A stretch of 42,210 nucleotides of DNA from Mesorhizobium sp. (lineage in GTDB: Bacteria > Pseudomonadota > Alphaproteobacteria > Rhizobiales > Rhizobiaceae). The notes beneath the pieces are model-generated. The model was not told where the DNA came from and ran no database searches. It saw nothing but the letters and a program-made list of their open reading frames with translations. This document shows, in pieces, positions 32,554 through 41,535 of this stretch. Numbering within the stretch: position 1 is the first letter of the stretch; the number at the start of each line of letters is the position of its first letter. The position numbers and the translations under genes are program-made. The stretch lies in contig NZ_JANINM010000213.1 in assembly GCF_024509055.1 (NCBI RefSeq), forward strand, positions 1 through 42,210. The letters are read 5' to 3'.

Positions 32554-32877
32554 TTCTGCCCGGCAGCATGGCCCGCCAACTTTCGGACGGAAGGTCGGCT
32601 CAGTCTCTTCCTGGAAACCGTCCTAAATGCAAAAACCGCGCCCCAACGGGAACGCGGCTTTGCCAGATACGCATGGCGTTTCGCGACGAAGCACTTGCGA
32701 AACTTACGGGCTCCGGTACGCGAGACCTGATCCGGAGCGCCGGGCGGTTGCGATGTCCGCCTCGCAATCCGTTTTAAAGGCACATCGTTACCGGTGCGTT
32801 ATCGAGACCTTAAGCAAATCTAAATTTGCCGGCTTCCAACCAAAAAAAACCACTAATAATCCTGTTTCGACAGACGC
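32554..32877. other. 324-bp intergenic region between convergent genes
   Basis: No credible gene. It contains a CCGCG...CGCGG hairpin with an inner CCC/GGG pair (32636-32657), a weak terminator for the Coa1-like gene, and a second hairpin GCTCCGG / CCGGAGC (32710-32738). On the minus strand, a run of eight T (32845-32852) follows the mmsB stop after a short CTGT/ACAG stem, a weak terminator. The 3' part (32800-32877) is clearly AT-richer than the surroundings. Confidence 0.5.
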
Positions 32878-33762
32878 TTAGGTCTGATCTCCGCGCAGGA
32901 AATTAATAATGCCGGAAAAATCGACGCCGGCGTGGCCTTGCGCGTTGAACAGCGCGTAAAGCTGCGTTGCCTCGGCTCCCATTGGTGTCGCCGCACCGGT
33001 GCTTTGCGCGGCTTCCTGCGACAGCTTCAGGTCCTTCAACATCAGGGCAGCAGCAAAGCCCGGCTTGTAGTCGCGGTTGGCGGGCGATGCCGGCACCGGG
33101 CCGGGAACCGGGCAATAGCTGGTCAGCGACCAGCATTGGCCGGAGGAAGTGGAGGCGACGTCGAACAACGCCTGGTGCGACAGGCCGAGCTTCTCCGCAA
33201 GCACGAAGGCCTCGGCGACGCCGATCATCGAAATGCCGAGGATCATGTTATTGCAGATTTTTGCCGCCTGGCCGGCGCCGTCGCCGCCACAATGGACGAC
33301 ACGGCCCGCCATCGGCTTCAGGATCGGCTCGGCGGCAGCGAAAGCCTCATCCGAGCCGCCGGCCATGAAGGTGAGCGTGCCGGCGGTGGCTCCGCCGGTG
33401 CCGCCGGAGACCGGCGCGTCGATCGACGGCAGACCGTGCTTTGCCGCGATGGCATGCGCCTTGCGCGCCGAATCGACATCGATGGTTGAGGAATCGATGA
33501 ACAGCGCGCCCTTCTTCGCTTTCGGCGCAATGTCCTCATAGACCGACAGCACATGCTTGCCAGCAGGCAGCATGGTGATGACGACATCGGCGTCCTTCAC
33601 GGCGGCCGTCGCATTCGCCATCACGGTCACACCGTGTTCCCTGGCGGTCGTGAGGTTCTCCGGAACAAGATCGAAGCCGTTCACCACATGCCCCGCCTTT
33701 ACGAGGTTGGCGGCCATCGGATTGCCCATATTGCCTAGCCCGATGAAGGCGATCGTTGCCAT
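32878..33762 (-). CDS. mmsB: 3-hydroxyisobutyrate dehydrogenase
   Basis: About 294 residues of the beta-hydroxyacid dehydrogenase family. NAD-binding GLGNMGNPMAANL is near residue 7, substrate-binding DAPVSGGTGGATAGTLTFM at about 117-135, and the catalytic Lys in AAKICNNM. It oxidises 3-hydroxyisobutyrate to methylmalonate semialdehyde in valine breakdown. ATG 33762 is chosen for the GGAGAAG just upstream; a GTG-type or ATG start 5 codons earlier adds MREKK. It lies 23 bp downstream of the acyl-CoA dehydrogenase gene, forming a valine-catabolic pair. 3-Hydroxypropionate is a possible alternative substrate. Confidence 0.92.
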   Translation of the reverse strand: MATIAFIGLGNMGNPMAANLVKAGHVVNGFDLVPENLTTAREHGVTVMANATAAVKDADVVITMLPAGKHVLSVYEDIAPKAKKGALFIDSSTIDVDSARKAHAIAAKHGLPSIDAPVSGGTGGATAGTLTFMAGGSDEAFAAAEPILKPMAGRVVHCGGDGAGQAAKICNNMILGISMIGVAEAFVLAEKLGLSHQALFDVASTSSGQCWSLTSYCPVPGPVPASPANRDYKPGFAAALMLKDLKLSQEAAQSTGAATPMGAEATQLYALFNAQGHAGVDFSGIINFLRGDQT

Positions 33763-33785
33763 CTTCTTCTCCCGCATTGTTGCCG

Positions 33786-34952
33786 TCAGCGCCCGATCAA
33801 TGCCCGCGCGATGATGACGCGCATGATCTCGTTGGTGCCTTCGAGGATCTGGTGGACACGCAGGTCACGCACCAGCTTCTCGATGCCGTAGTCGTGCAGG
33901 TAGCCGTAGCCGCCGTGCAGCTGGAGCGCTTCGTTGGCGATGTTGAAGCCGGTATCGGTGACGAATCGCTTGGCCATTGCCGACCATTTGCCGGCGTCCG
34001 GCGCCTTGCGGTCGAGCTTCGAGGCGGCGGCGTAGAGGAAGATACGGGCGGCCTGCAGCTCCGTCTCCATGTCAGCCAGCCGGAACTGCAGCGCCTGGAA
34101 CTGATTGATCTTCGACCCGAAGGCCTTGCGTTCGGCCGTGTAGGCCAGCGCCTTGTCTAGCGCCGACTGCGCCCCGCCCAGCGAACAGGCGGCAATGTTG
34201 AGCCGCCCACCGTCGAGCCCGGCCATGGCGATACCGAAGCCGGCGCCTTCGGTGGCGAGCAGATTTGCGGCCGGCACCTTGCAGTCTTCGAAGATGACCT
34301 GACGGGTCGACTGCATGTGCCAGCCCATCTTGGTCTCATTGGCGCCGAAGGAAAGGCCTGGCGCGTCCTTGGGCACCACGAAGGTCGAAATGCCCTTCGG
34401 ACCGTCGCCACCGGTGCGCGCCATGACGACGTAGAGGTCGCTGTCGCCGGCGCCGGAGATGAACTGCTTGGCGCCGTTCAGCACGTAATCGTCGCCGTTT
34501 TTCACCGCGCGGGTCTTGAGGGCCGCCGCGTCCGAGCCGGAACCGGGCTCGGTCAGGCAATAGCTAGCCAGCCATTCCATAGAGGTCAGTTTCGGCAGGA
34601 AGCGCTGGCGCTGCTCGTCGCCGCCGAAGCGGTCGATCATCGAGGCCGCCATGTTGTGGATGGAGATGAAGGAAGAGAAGGCAGGATCGGCATGCGCCAG
34701 CGCCTCGAAGATCAACACCGCGTCCAGCCGGCCGAGCGCCGAGCCGCCGACGTCGTCGCGAACATAGATGCCGCCGAGGCCGAGTGGCCCGGTCTCCCGG
34801 ATTACGTCGGCCGGGAAGTGCTTTGCCTTGTCCCAGTCGAGCGCGTTCGGCGCGACCCGGTCGGCGGCGAAAGCCTGAGCCATCTCCTGGATAGCGCGTT
34901 GATCCTCGGTAAGTTCGAATTGGCCAGTGCCCGCATCGACTGCCGCGTCCAT
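33786..34952 (-). CDS. Acyl-CoA dehydrogenase, probably isobutyryl-CoA dehydrogenase
   Basis: A 388-residue flavoenzyme of the acyl-CoA dehydrogenase family. Signature 1 is CLTEPGSGSDAAAL, the C-terminal signature is QLHGGYGYLHDYGIEKLVRD, and the catalytic Glu is in ILEGTNEIMRV near residue 370. The proximity to mmsB (23 bp, same strand) fits isobutyryl-CoA dehydrogenase in the valine pathway. It is divergent from the DLL cupin/cobQ operon across 125 bp. The gap has a weak TTGGCT...TAGACC pair for the plus direction. Confidence 0.9.
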   Translation of the reverse strand: MDAAVDAGTGQFELTEDQRAIQEMAQAFAADRVAPNALDWDKAKHFPADVIRETGPLGLGGIYVRDDVGGSALGRLDAVLIFEALAHADPAFSSFISIHNMAASMIDRFGGDEQRQRFLPKLTSMEWLASYCLTEPGSGSDAAALKTRAVKNGDDYVLNGAKQFISGAGDSDLYVVMARTGGDGPKGISTFVVPKDAPGLSFGANETKMGWHMQSTRQVIFEDCKVPAANLLATEGAGFGIAMAGLDGGRLNIAACSLGGAQSALDKALAYTAERKAFGSKINQFQALQFRLADMETELQAARIFLYAAASKLDRKAPDAGKWSAMAKRFVTDTGFNIANEALQLHGGYGYLHDYGIEKLVRDLRVHQILEGTNEIMRVIIARALIGR

Positions 34953-35077
34953 GGCGTGCTCCCTGTCGCTTTATCGTTTTTGGCTTTGCGCGGCGTTTAA
35001 TCTAGACCAATGATGCCGCCGTGCAACCCGGCCGCTTGCGAACCGGATGTGCATGGAATGACCAACGGAGTTCTTGC

Positions 35078-35680
35078 GTGCCGACAATTTTCGATGAGTT
35101 GCTGGACCGGTTCCACGGCTATCTCGGCAGCGTTGACAGCAAGTTGGTCAGCGATGCCGTGGCTCGCGTCGATTGGGATATGCACGCTCGCGCGCTCGAA
35201 CCGCGCTTGCTCGGCTGCCTTCGCCATCTTGATCGTATAGCGGAGGCGGCGCCCCCTGAGATCAAACCGCTGGTAGGGTTCGTGGCGGAACATCGCAACG
35301 ATCTGCATTGGGGACAGACCTACACCGCCGCCGATTTCGGCCAGGCCTTCATCGACAATTACGGCTGGCTGGAGGTGTTCGGCACCCGCGGGCATTTCGT
35401 CAATGGCGAGGTCGCGGCCGGCCTGCTGATCCTGGGTCCTGATATCGTCTATCCCGACCATCATCACATCGCGGAGGAAATCTACATTCCGCTGACAGGC
35501 GGCACGGAATGGCGCATGGGCGAGGGCGGCTTTCACGTCCGCGAGGCCGGCAAGGTCATCCACCATGCGTCCAACGTCAACCATGCCATGCGCACCGGCA
35601 ATGAGCCGTTGATGGCGCTCTATATCTGGCGCGGCGGTCCATTGGCGCAGAAGTCGACCATCGCGAAGGACAGCGCCTGA
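35078..35680 (+). CDS. Cupin of the DMSP-lyase-like (DLL) family, DddL/DddK type
   Basis: A 200-residue protein: a helical N-terminal half and a C-terminal cupin. Motif 1 is YPDHHHIAEEIYIPLTGGTE, giving His128-x-His130-x3-Glu134 and Tyr136. Motif 2 is NVNHAMRTGNEP, with His169. The spacing matches the metal ligands and catalytic Tyr of DddK/DddL-type DMSP lyases as I recall them (His, His, Glu, Tyr, His). These enzymes split DMSP to acrylate and dimethyl sulfide. GTG 35078 is chosen because CGGAG lies 7 bases upstream; an in-frame ATG at 35021 is not supported by a ribosome site. The TGA overlaps the cobQ ATG. Many rhizobial DLL proteins are untested, so another small-molecule lyase is possible. 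Confidence 0.8.
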   Translation: MPTIFDELLDRFHGYLGSVDSKLVSDAVARVDWDMHARALEPRLLGCLRHLDRIAEAAPPEIKPLVGFVAEHRNDLHWGQTYTAADFGQAFIDNYGWLEVFGTRGHFVNGEVAAGLLILGPDIVYPDHHHIAEEIYIPLTGGTEWRMGEGGFHVREAGKVIHHASNVNHAMRTGNEPLMALYIWRGGPLAQKSTIAKDSA

Positions 35681-37155
35681 TGGCCAAGGCGATCATGCTT
35701 CAGGGCACCGGCTCGGATGTCGGCAAGACGGTGCTGGTCGCGGGCTTATGCCGAGCCGCAAAGAAACGCGGGCTGAAGGTCCGGCCGTTCAAGCCGCAGA
35801 ACATGTCGAACAATGCCGCCGTCGCCGATATTCCGGGCGACAACGAGTCAGGGGGCGGCGAGATCGGCCGTGGGCAATGGCTGCAGGCGCTGGCCTGTGG
35901 GGTGACGCCGACCGTGCATATGAACCCGGTGCTGCTCAAGCCGCAGAGCGACATCGGCTCGCAGGTCGTGGTGCAGGGCAAGGTGTTCGGCGAGGCGCGG
36001 GCGCGCGACTATCAGGCGATGAAAGCCGGGCTGATGGATGCGGTGCTCGATTCCTGGGTGAAGGTCGGCGAAGATGCTGATCTCGTCATCGTCGAAGGCG
36101 CCGGCTCCCCGGCCGAGATCAATCTGCGCAGTCGCGACATCGCCAATATGGGCTTTGCGACTCGCGCCAATGTGCCGGTGATCCTCGTTGGTGACATCGA
36201 CCGAGGCGGCGTCATCGCCTCTGTCGCCGGCACGCATTTGATCCTGCCGGACGAAGACCGGCGCATGGTCGCCGGCTACATCATCAACAAGTTCCGCGGC
36301 GATCCCTCGCTGTTCGACGATGGCATCAAAGCGATCCATGAGTTCACAGGCTGGCGCTGCTTTGGCGTCGTGCCCTGGTTGAAGGCTGCGGCGCGGCTGC
36401 CTTCTGAGGATTCGGTCGTGCTCGAGCGCCTGGCGTCGGGCGAAAGGCGCGCCTTGAAAGTGGCGGTGCCGATGCTGGCGCGCATCGCCAATTTCGACGA
36501 TCTGGACCCGCTCAAGGCGGAGCCGCAGGTCGAGGTGGTGTTCGTGCCGCCCGGCAAACCCTTGCCTGAAGATGCGGGGCTGGTCGTCATCCCCGGCTCG
36601 AAGTCGACCATCGGCGACCTCTTGAAATTCCGCGAGAATGGTTGGGATCGCGACCTTCTTGCTCACCGCAAACGTGGCGGCCATGTCGTCGGCATCTGTG
36701 GCGGCTATCAGATGCTCGGCCGAATTGTGCGCGACCCCGACGGCATCGAAGGCAGCGTCACCGAGGCGGAGGGCCTTGGCCTGCTCGACATCGAAACGGT
36801 GATGGAACCGGAAAAGACGGTGCGCAATTCGAGCGCCCGTTCGGTGCAGTTCAGCCTGCCGCTCGAAGGCTACGAGATCCACTTGGGCCGCACCACCGGC
36901 CCGGATACGGCGCGGCCGTCCGCGATCATCAACGGCATCGAGGACGGCGCGGTGTCGGGCGACGGGAAGGTCGTCGGCACCTACCTGCACGGGTTGTTTT
37001 CGGCCGACGCGTTTCGCGCCGCGTATGTGGAAAGCCTGGGCGTGAAGGGCGGCGGCGTCGACTATCGCGCCGAGGTCGAGAACGCACTGGACGACATCGC
37101 GGCCGAGCTGGAAGCCCACCTCGACTGCGACGCAATTTTCGGGCTGGCCCGCTGA
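35680..37155 (+). CDS. cobQ: Cobyric acid synthase
   Basis: A 491-residue glutamine-dependent amidotransferase that forms cobyric acid from adenosylcobyrinic acid a,c-diamide. The N-terminal P-loop-like dethiobiotin-synthetase fold (MLQGTGSDVGKTVLVAGLCR) is followed by PQNMSNNA and DIDRGGVIAS. The C-terminal class I glutaminase domain has Cys in GICGGYQMLG and His in YLHGLF. The start overlaps the DLL stop (TGATG), so it is translationally coupled. It supplies cobalamin, which the corrinoid enzymes in this window need. No other cob gene and no cobalamin riboswitch lie upstream. Confidence 0.96.
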   Translation: MAKAIMLQGTGSDVGKTVLVAGLCRAAKKRGLKVRPFKPQNMSNNAAVADIPGDNESGGGEIGRGQWLQALACGVTPTVHMNPVLLKPQSDIGSQVVVQGKVFGEARARDYQAMKAGLMDAVLDSWVKVGEDADLVIVEGAGSPAEINLRSRDIANMGFATRANVPVILVGDIDRGGVIASVAGTHLILPDEDRRMVAGYIINKFRGDPSLFDDGIKAIHEFTGWRCFGVVPWLKAAARLPSEDSVVLERLASGERRALKVAVPMLARIANFDDLDPLKAEPQVEVVFVPPGKPLPEDAGLVVIPGSKSTIGDLLKFRENGWDRDLLAHRKRGGHVVGICGGYQMLGRIVRDPDGIEGSVTEAEGLGLLDIETVMEPEKTVRNSSARSVQFSLPLEGYEIHLGRTTGPDTARPSAIINGIEDGAVSGDGKVVGTYLHGLFSADAFRAAYVESLGVKGGGVDYRAEVENALDDIAAELEAHLDCDAIFGLAR

Positions 37156-37164
37156 AGCAGGCGC

Positions 37165-37584
37165 TTACGCCTTCTGGCCAGCCTTCGGCCAGTACGTGCC
37201 GAAGGACCAGACATTGCCTTCCGGATCGAGGCAGATGAACTCGCGGCTGCCATAGCCGCGGTCGACCAATTCCTGGACAATCCGGGCGCCAGCCGTCTTG
37301 GCCTTGGCGTAGGCGGCATCGGCATCGTCGACGGCGATGTAGATCGACTTGCCTCCACCGCCGCCCGGCTCGCCGACCATCTTGCCGTAATCGTCGTCGC
37401 GCGCGGTGCCGAGCATGATCATCGATGAGCCGAAGGTGAGCTCAGCGTGATGGATGACGTCGCCTTCGCCATAACGTGCGCGGACCTCGAAGCCGAAGGC
37501 TTGGCAGAGCCAGTCGATCATCGTGCCAGCGTTCCTGTAGCGAAGAGCGGGGTAGATGCGAGGTGCTTCCGTTGCCGTGGGCAT
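37165..37584 (-). CDS. VOC-family (glyoxalase/bleomycin-resistance-like) protein
   Basis: A 139-residue vicinal-oxygen-chelate fold protein: IYPALRYRNAGTMIDWLCQA at the N-terminus, VDDADAAYAKAKTAGARIV in the middle, and REFICLDPEGNVWSFGTYW at the end, with Asp/Glu in the metal-site pattern. It resembles PhnB-like members. ATG 37584 has AGGAG upstream; a GTG ten codons earlier (37614) lacks one. It lies downstream of the AraC-type regulator on the same strand, a common pair in rhizobia. The stop is 9 bp from the convergent cobQ stop. Confidence 0.88.
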   Translation of the reverse strand: MPTATEAPRIYPALRYRNAGTMIDWLCQAFGFEVRARYGEGDVIHHAELTFGSSMIMLGTARDDDYGKMVGEPGGGGGKSIYIAVDDADAAYAKAKTAGARIVQELVDRGYGSREFICLDPEGNVWSFGTYWPKAGQKA

Positions 37585-37673
37585 GACTTTCTCCTGTGTA
37601 AGTCGATGAACCAACTGTCCGCGAAAGCCGTTCCTGCGTCTTGAAGAAATGTTACCTCGCCCCGAGCGCAGGT

Positions 37674-38507
37674 CTATGCCAGCGCGGCGAGAGCCGTCGG
37701 CGTCTCACCGGCGAGTTGGCGGAACTCGCGCACCAGATGGGCCTGGTCGGCATAGCCGCAATCGGCGGCGATGCCGGCCCAATCATCGTCTTGCTGTTTC
37801 GACAGGGAAAGCGCGCGGTTGAAACGCACGATGCGCGACAGCGTCTTCGGCCCGATGCCGATCGCGTCGGTGAATTTCGCCGCCAGATGCTTGCGGCTCC
37901 AGCCGAGTTCTTCGGCGAGGGCCGAGATGCGGGTGCGGCCGCCGGAGGCGATGACCATTCGGCAAGCCCAACGGACCTCCGGTGCGAGTTCTTTCGCCTC
38001 CGCCAGCCGGCCGGAGACGAAGTCCTCGGCAATCGCAAACCGGCTACTCCAATCGGGCGCCTCGCCAAGGCGCTCACGCAGCGCGATGCCGTCAAAGCCG
38101 AGCGCGTCGTCCAGGCCGACCATGCGATCCCGCAACTCGCTCATCGGCAAGCCAAAGAATCGCCTGGCGCCGAGCGGGGTGAAATTGACCTGGACGCAGC
38201 AGGAACCGCCGAAGGATTCGATCATCACCGGGCCGGCATAGAGGCCGGCGGCAAAGCTGGCGTAGCGATCATTGTCGCCTGGGTCGCGGCCAAGCCCTAT
38301 GGCGAAGGCCTCGGCGAAGCTGATCACCAGCGGCACGGTGAGCGAGGCATATTCGACGATGCGGAAATGCCCGGACCTTGTTTCGCGGTAGCCGCAGATA
38401 TCGGTGACGATGCCGGAGAGCGAGGGAGCAGGGGCGCGCCGCGCCATCTCGAAATGGAGGGCGGGCGAGCGGTTGTCCTGCCGATGGCGCTCTGTCTCGA
38501 CCGACAT
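37674..38507 (-). CDS. AraC-family transcriptional regulator
   Basis: A 277-residue regulator with a C-terminal AraC double helix-turn-helix (about 185-270): ISALAEELGWSRKHLAAKFT and WAGIAADCGYADQAHLVREF. The N-terminal region (1-170) is a ligand or cupin-like domain without a clear family, including FGGSCCVQVNFTPLGARRFF. It precedes the VOC gene and probably activates it. The effector is unknown. Confidence 0.9.
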   Translation of the reverse strand: MSVETERHRQDNRSPALHFEMARRAPAPSLSGIVTDICGYRETRSGHFRIVEYASLTVPLVISFAEAFAIGLGRDPGDNDRYASFAAGLYAGPVMIESFGGSCCVQVNFTPLGARRFFGLPMSELRDRMVGLDDALGFDGIALRERLGEAPDWSSRFAIAEDFVSGRLAEAKELAPEVRWACRMVIASGGRTRISALAEELGWSRKHLAAKFTDAIGIGPKTLSRIVRFNRALSLSKQQDDDWAGIAADCGYADQAHLVREFRQLAGETPTALAALA

Positions 38508-38571
38508 GGCAAAACTCTAGCAGACCGCCCCTCGAATCCAAACCGTCTGACGTGGCAGGGGCAGTGTGGCC

Positions 38572-39357
38572 TTACACGCCCAGCATCTGACGCAGCGGAT
38601 TGGCCGGGTCGGCGAGCAGCTTCACGGCCAGCGCCAGGCAGACGACGACCAGCAGCGGCTTGATCAGTTTCGCGCCGATGCGAATGGCTAGACCGGCGCC
38701 GAGACGGGCGCCGAGGAACTGCGCTACACCCATCATCAAACCGATTTTCCAGTCGATGACCCCGACGGCGGCGAAGACGACGAAGCCGCCGATGTTGGAG
38801 GCGAAGTTCAGCAGCTTGGTGTGTGCGGTCGCCTTGAGCACGCCGTAGCCGGCGAGAGTGACAAAGGCGAGCATGTAAAAGGATCCGGCGCCGGGGCCAA
38901 ACAGACCGTCATAGAAACCGATCAGCGGTGGGATGACGAGGCCGAACAGGAACGGCGACAGCCGCTCGGCACGATCGACGTCGTCCATGTTGGGCTTGAA
39001 GGCGAAATAGAGCGCAATTGCGATGAGAAGCAGTGGCAGGAGCGCGCGCAGAAAGTTGCCGGGCACGACGGTCGCCAGCAGCGCGCCCACGGCGCCGCCG
39101 ACAAGTGCGAGGACCGCGGACGGCAACTGGCGGCGCAGATCGACATGGCCCTTCGCGGCATAATGGATCGTCGCCGAGCCGGAGCCGAACATACCTTGCA
39201 GCTTGTTGGTGCCCAGCGCCGCGACCGGCGAGAAACCCGCCAGCAACAGTGCCGGGATGGTGATCAGCCCGCCGCCGCCGGCGATCGAGTCGACAAAACC
39301 CGCCGCGAACGCGGCGCCTGCAAGCATCAAGACGGTTTGGAAAGTCAGGTCGATCAT
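38572..39357 (-). CDS. TauE/SafE (TSUP) family membrane transporter
   Basis: A 261-residue inner-membrane protein with about eight hydrophobic segments and the TSUP motif GFVDSIAGGGGLITIPALL near residue 20 and a second repeat-like GFYDGLFGPGAGSFYMLAFV at about 148. The family carries sulfite, sulfoacetate or related anions. ATG 39357 is the first codon consistent with the family start. It is divergent from terB-like 39472. No sulfonate catabolic gene is beside it, so the substrate is open. Confidence 0.9.
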   Translation of the reverse strand: MIDLTFQTVLMLAGAAFAAGFVDSIAGGGGLITIPALLLAGFSPVAALGTNKLQGMFGSGSATIHYAAKGHVDLRRQLPSAVLALVGGAVGALLATVVPGNFLRALLPLLLIAIALYFAFKPNMDDVDRAERLSPFLFGLVIPPLIGFYDGLFGPGAGSFYMLAFVTLAGYGVLKATAHTKLLNFASNIGGFVVFAAVGVIDWKIGLMMGVAQFLGARLGAGLAIRIGAKLIKPLLVVVCLALAVKLLADPANPLRQMLGV

Positions 39358-39471
39358 TGGGTTGCCAATCGCGGCGAGGGAAACGCAGCTTGCAACATGC
39401 CCACCCCGTTTGCGCAAGACCGATTCCACGCTAACAATTCTGCAGGAATCGCGAAGGGGAGGCTGATAGCG

Positions 39472-39897
39472 ATGGCGCTGCTTGATCAGATACGTTCGAT
39501 CTTTGACGGCGATCCGGGCGTACGCAAGGTGGCGGACGATCCGGTGCTGTCTGCTGAGCTGCTGATGCTGTTCCGGATGATCCTGGCCGACGGCTCGGTC
39601 TCCGAGAGCGAGATGGCTGCCTTCCGACGTATCTGCAAGGAGGCGTTCGGCATCCCCGAAAGCAGCATCGATAATGTCATCGAATATCTCAACGACTACG
39701 GCTACGAGACCAACGGTTCGCAGGCGATTGCGCTGTTTCGAGACCTCGATATCGAGCGGCGCAAGCTGCTTGCGCAGCATATGGCGGAAATCGCCAAGGC
39801 CGACTCAAAGCTTGCCGAGAGCGAGGTGAAGCTTCTTCGCCGCACGCTCGACCTGCTTGGCATCAGCCCGGTCGATCTGGTGAAGCCAGGCGGCTGA
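39472..39897 (+). CDS. TerB-family protein
   Basis: A 141-residue all-helical protein of the TerB/DjlA fold. ADGSVSESEMAAFRRICKEA and AKADSKLAESEVKLLRR give the two acidic repeats that bind divalent metal in TerB-like proteins. ATG 39472 follows GGGGAGG by 9 bases. There are no other tellurite-resistance genes, so a general metal-sensing or stress function is likelier than tellurite resistance. It is convergent with the ABC ATPase, with 15 bp between stops. Confidence 0.88.
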   Translation: MALLDQIRSIFDGDPGVRKVADDPVLSAELLMLFRMILADGSVSESEMAAFRRICKEAFGIPESSIDNVIEYLNDYGYETNGSQAIALFRDLDIERRKLLAQHMAEIAKADSKLAESEVKLLRRTLDLLGISPVDLVKPGG

Positions 39898-39912
39898 AAA
39901 CCGCCAGTTCGT

Positions 39913-41535
39913 TCAGCCCTGTTCCTGCATGCGCCGCGCGATTGCGCGATGGAGATCGGGCGCCGCGACGACCAGCTCTCGAGCCGCTTCCGAGCGCGGA
40001 TTATCGAGCACATCGCCCGTCCTGCCGCGCTCGACGATCTTGCCGTCGTGCATCACCAGGACCTCATCGGTGATTGCGCGGGCGACCGTCAGGTCGTGCG
40101 TGATGAAGAGATAGGCGATGCCGAGCTTCTGGTTGAGTCCGGCGAAGAGGTCGAGGATCTGCGCGCGGATCGAAACATCCAGCGCCGAGACGGGCTCGTC
40201 AGCGACGACCAGTTTGGGCCGGGTGATGATGGCGCGCGCGATCGACAGCCGCTGGCGCTGGCCGCCCGAGAATTCATGCGGATATTTGTCCATGTCGCGG
40301 GGACCGAGCCCGACTTCGTGCAGCGCGTGCGCGACCATCTCGCGGCGCTCGGCCTTGGCCGGCTGTTTCTCGAGCAGATGCAGCGGTTCGGCCACCAGCT
40401 TCTCGACCTTCTGGCGCGGATCGAAGGAACCATAGGGATCCTGAAACACCACCTGCATGTCGCGCCGTGCGGGCTTCAGCGTGGCTTCGCTTTTGCCGGT
40501 AATGGTCTCACCGCGAAAACGGATAGCTCCGGCCGTCGGCTTGTCGAGTGCCAAGATCATGCGGGCGAGGGTGGATTTGCCACAGCCTGAACGCCCGACC
40601 AGCGCCACCGATTGCGCAGGCTCGATCGTCAACGAGACATTGTCGACGGCGCGGACCGGCTCGGCGGGGCGGAACAAGGACACGCGCCGTCCCGGATAAT
40701 CCCGGCTGACGCCGTCGACTTCGAGCAGCGGTCTGGCGGAACCGGTGGGGTGTGTCTTCGGACGCGCCGGCACATGCATCGAAGCCAGCGCCAGTTCGCG
40801 CGTGTAGGGGTGGGACTGCTCCGACAGCGTGCGGGCCGTGTCGCCCGCTTCCGTCACTTCGCCGCGGCGCAGGATGGTCAGACGGTCGGCCATTTCAGTC
40901 ACCACAGCGAGGTCGTGCGAGATGAGCAGAAGGCCCATGCGGTTCTCGGTCACCAGGTCGCGCAACAGGTCGAGGATCTGCGCCTGCAGCACCACGTCCA
41001 GGGCCGTTGTCGGCTCGTCGGCGATCAAGAGCTTCGGTTTCAACGCGCAGGCAATGGCGATGACGACGCGCTGGCGCTGGCCGCCGGACAATTGGTGCGG
41101 GTAGCGAGACAGCGGGAATTTCGCTTCCGGCAGGCCGACGCGGTCGAGGATTTCTCGCGCGCGCGCCTCGGCTTCAGCGCGGCTTGCCCCGGTGTGCCAG
41201 CGAATGCCCTCGGCCACCTGCTCGCCGATCGTCTTCACCGGATTGAGCGCCGTCATAGGCTCCTGGAACACCATGCCGATGTCGTCGCCGCGTAGCGCGC
41301 ACATCTGGTCCTCGGTCGCACCAAGGATATCGATGCCGGCAAAAGTGACGCGCCCGCTGGTGCGCGCCAGATGCGGCAGAAGGCGCATGACGGTCAGCGC
41401 CGTCATCGACTTGCCGGAGCCGGATTCCCCGACAAGACCAACCACCTCGCCGGGTGCGATGGCGAGCTCGATATCTTTCAGGATCGGCGTCTCGCCGATC
41501 GTCAGCGACAGGTTTTCGATCTCGAGCAGGCTCAT
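39913..41535 (-). CDS. Dipeptide/oligopeptide ABC transporter, fused double ATPase (DppD-DppF type)
   Basis: A 540-residue fusion of two ABC ATPases. The first half (1-255) has Walker A GESGSGKS, signature LSGGQRQR and Walker B LLIADEP. The second half (270-530) has GRSGCGKS, FSGGQRQR and LVVADEP, each followed by the H-loop (LLISHDL, FITHDLT). It powers import of peptides, or nickel or opine-type ligands, in the PepT family. ATG 41535 overlaps the permease stop (ATGA). Confidence 0.93.
   Translation of the reverse strand: MSLLEIENLSLTIGETPILKDIELAIAPGEVVGLVGESGSGKSMTALTVMRLLPHLARTSGRVTFAGIDILGATEDQMCALRGDDIGMVFQEPMTALNPVKTIGEQVAEGIRWHTGASRAEAEARAREILDRVGLPEAKFPLSRYPHQLSGGQRQRVVIAIACALKPKLLIADEPTTALDVVLQAQILDLLRDLVTENRMGLLLISHDLAVVTEMADRLTILRRGEVTEAGDTARTLSEQSHPYTRELALASMHVPARPKTHPTGSARPLLEVDGVSRDYPGRRVSLFRPAEPVRAVDNVSLTIEPAQSVALVGRSGCGKSTLARMILALDKPTAGAIRFRGETITGKSEATLKPARRDMQVVFQDPYGSFDPRQKVEKLVAEPLHLLEKQPAKAERREMVAHALHEVGLGPRDMDKYPHEFSGGQRQRLSIARAIITRPKLVVADEPVSALDVSIRAQILDLFAGLNQKLGIAYLFITHDLTVARAITDEVLVMHDGKIVERGRTGDVLDNPRSEAARELVVAAPDLHRAIARRMQEQG

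Noticed and set aside
32627..32881. Plus-strand frame in the 324-bp intergenic gap
   Set aside because: No ribosome site, overlaps the hairpins, and the residue pattern is that of random sequence.
34953..35077. Cobalamin riboswitch before the DLL/cobQ operon
   Set aside because: The gap is only 125 bp and has no B12-box-like core. Too short for the full element.
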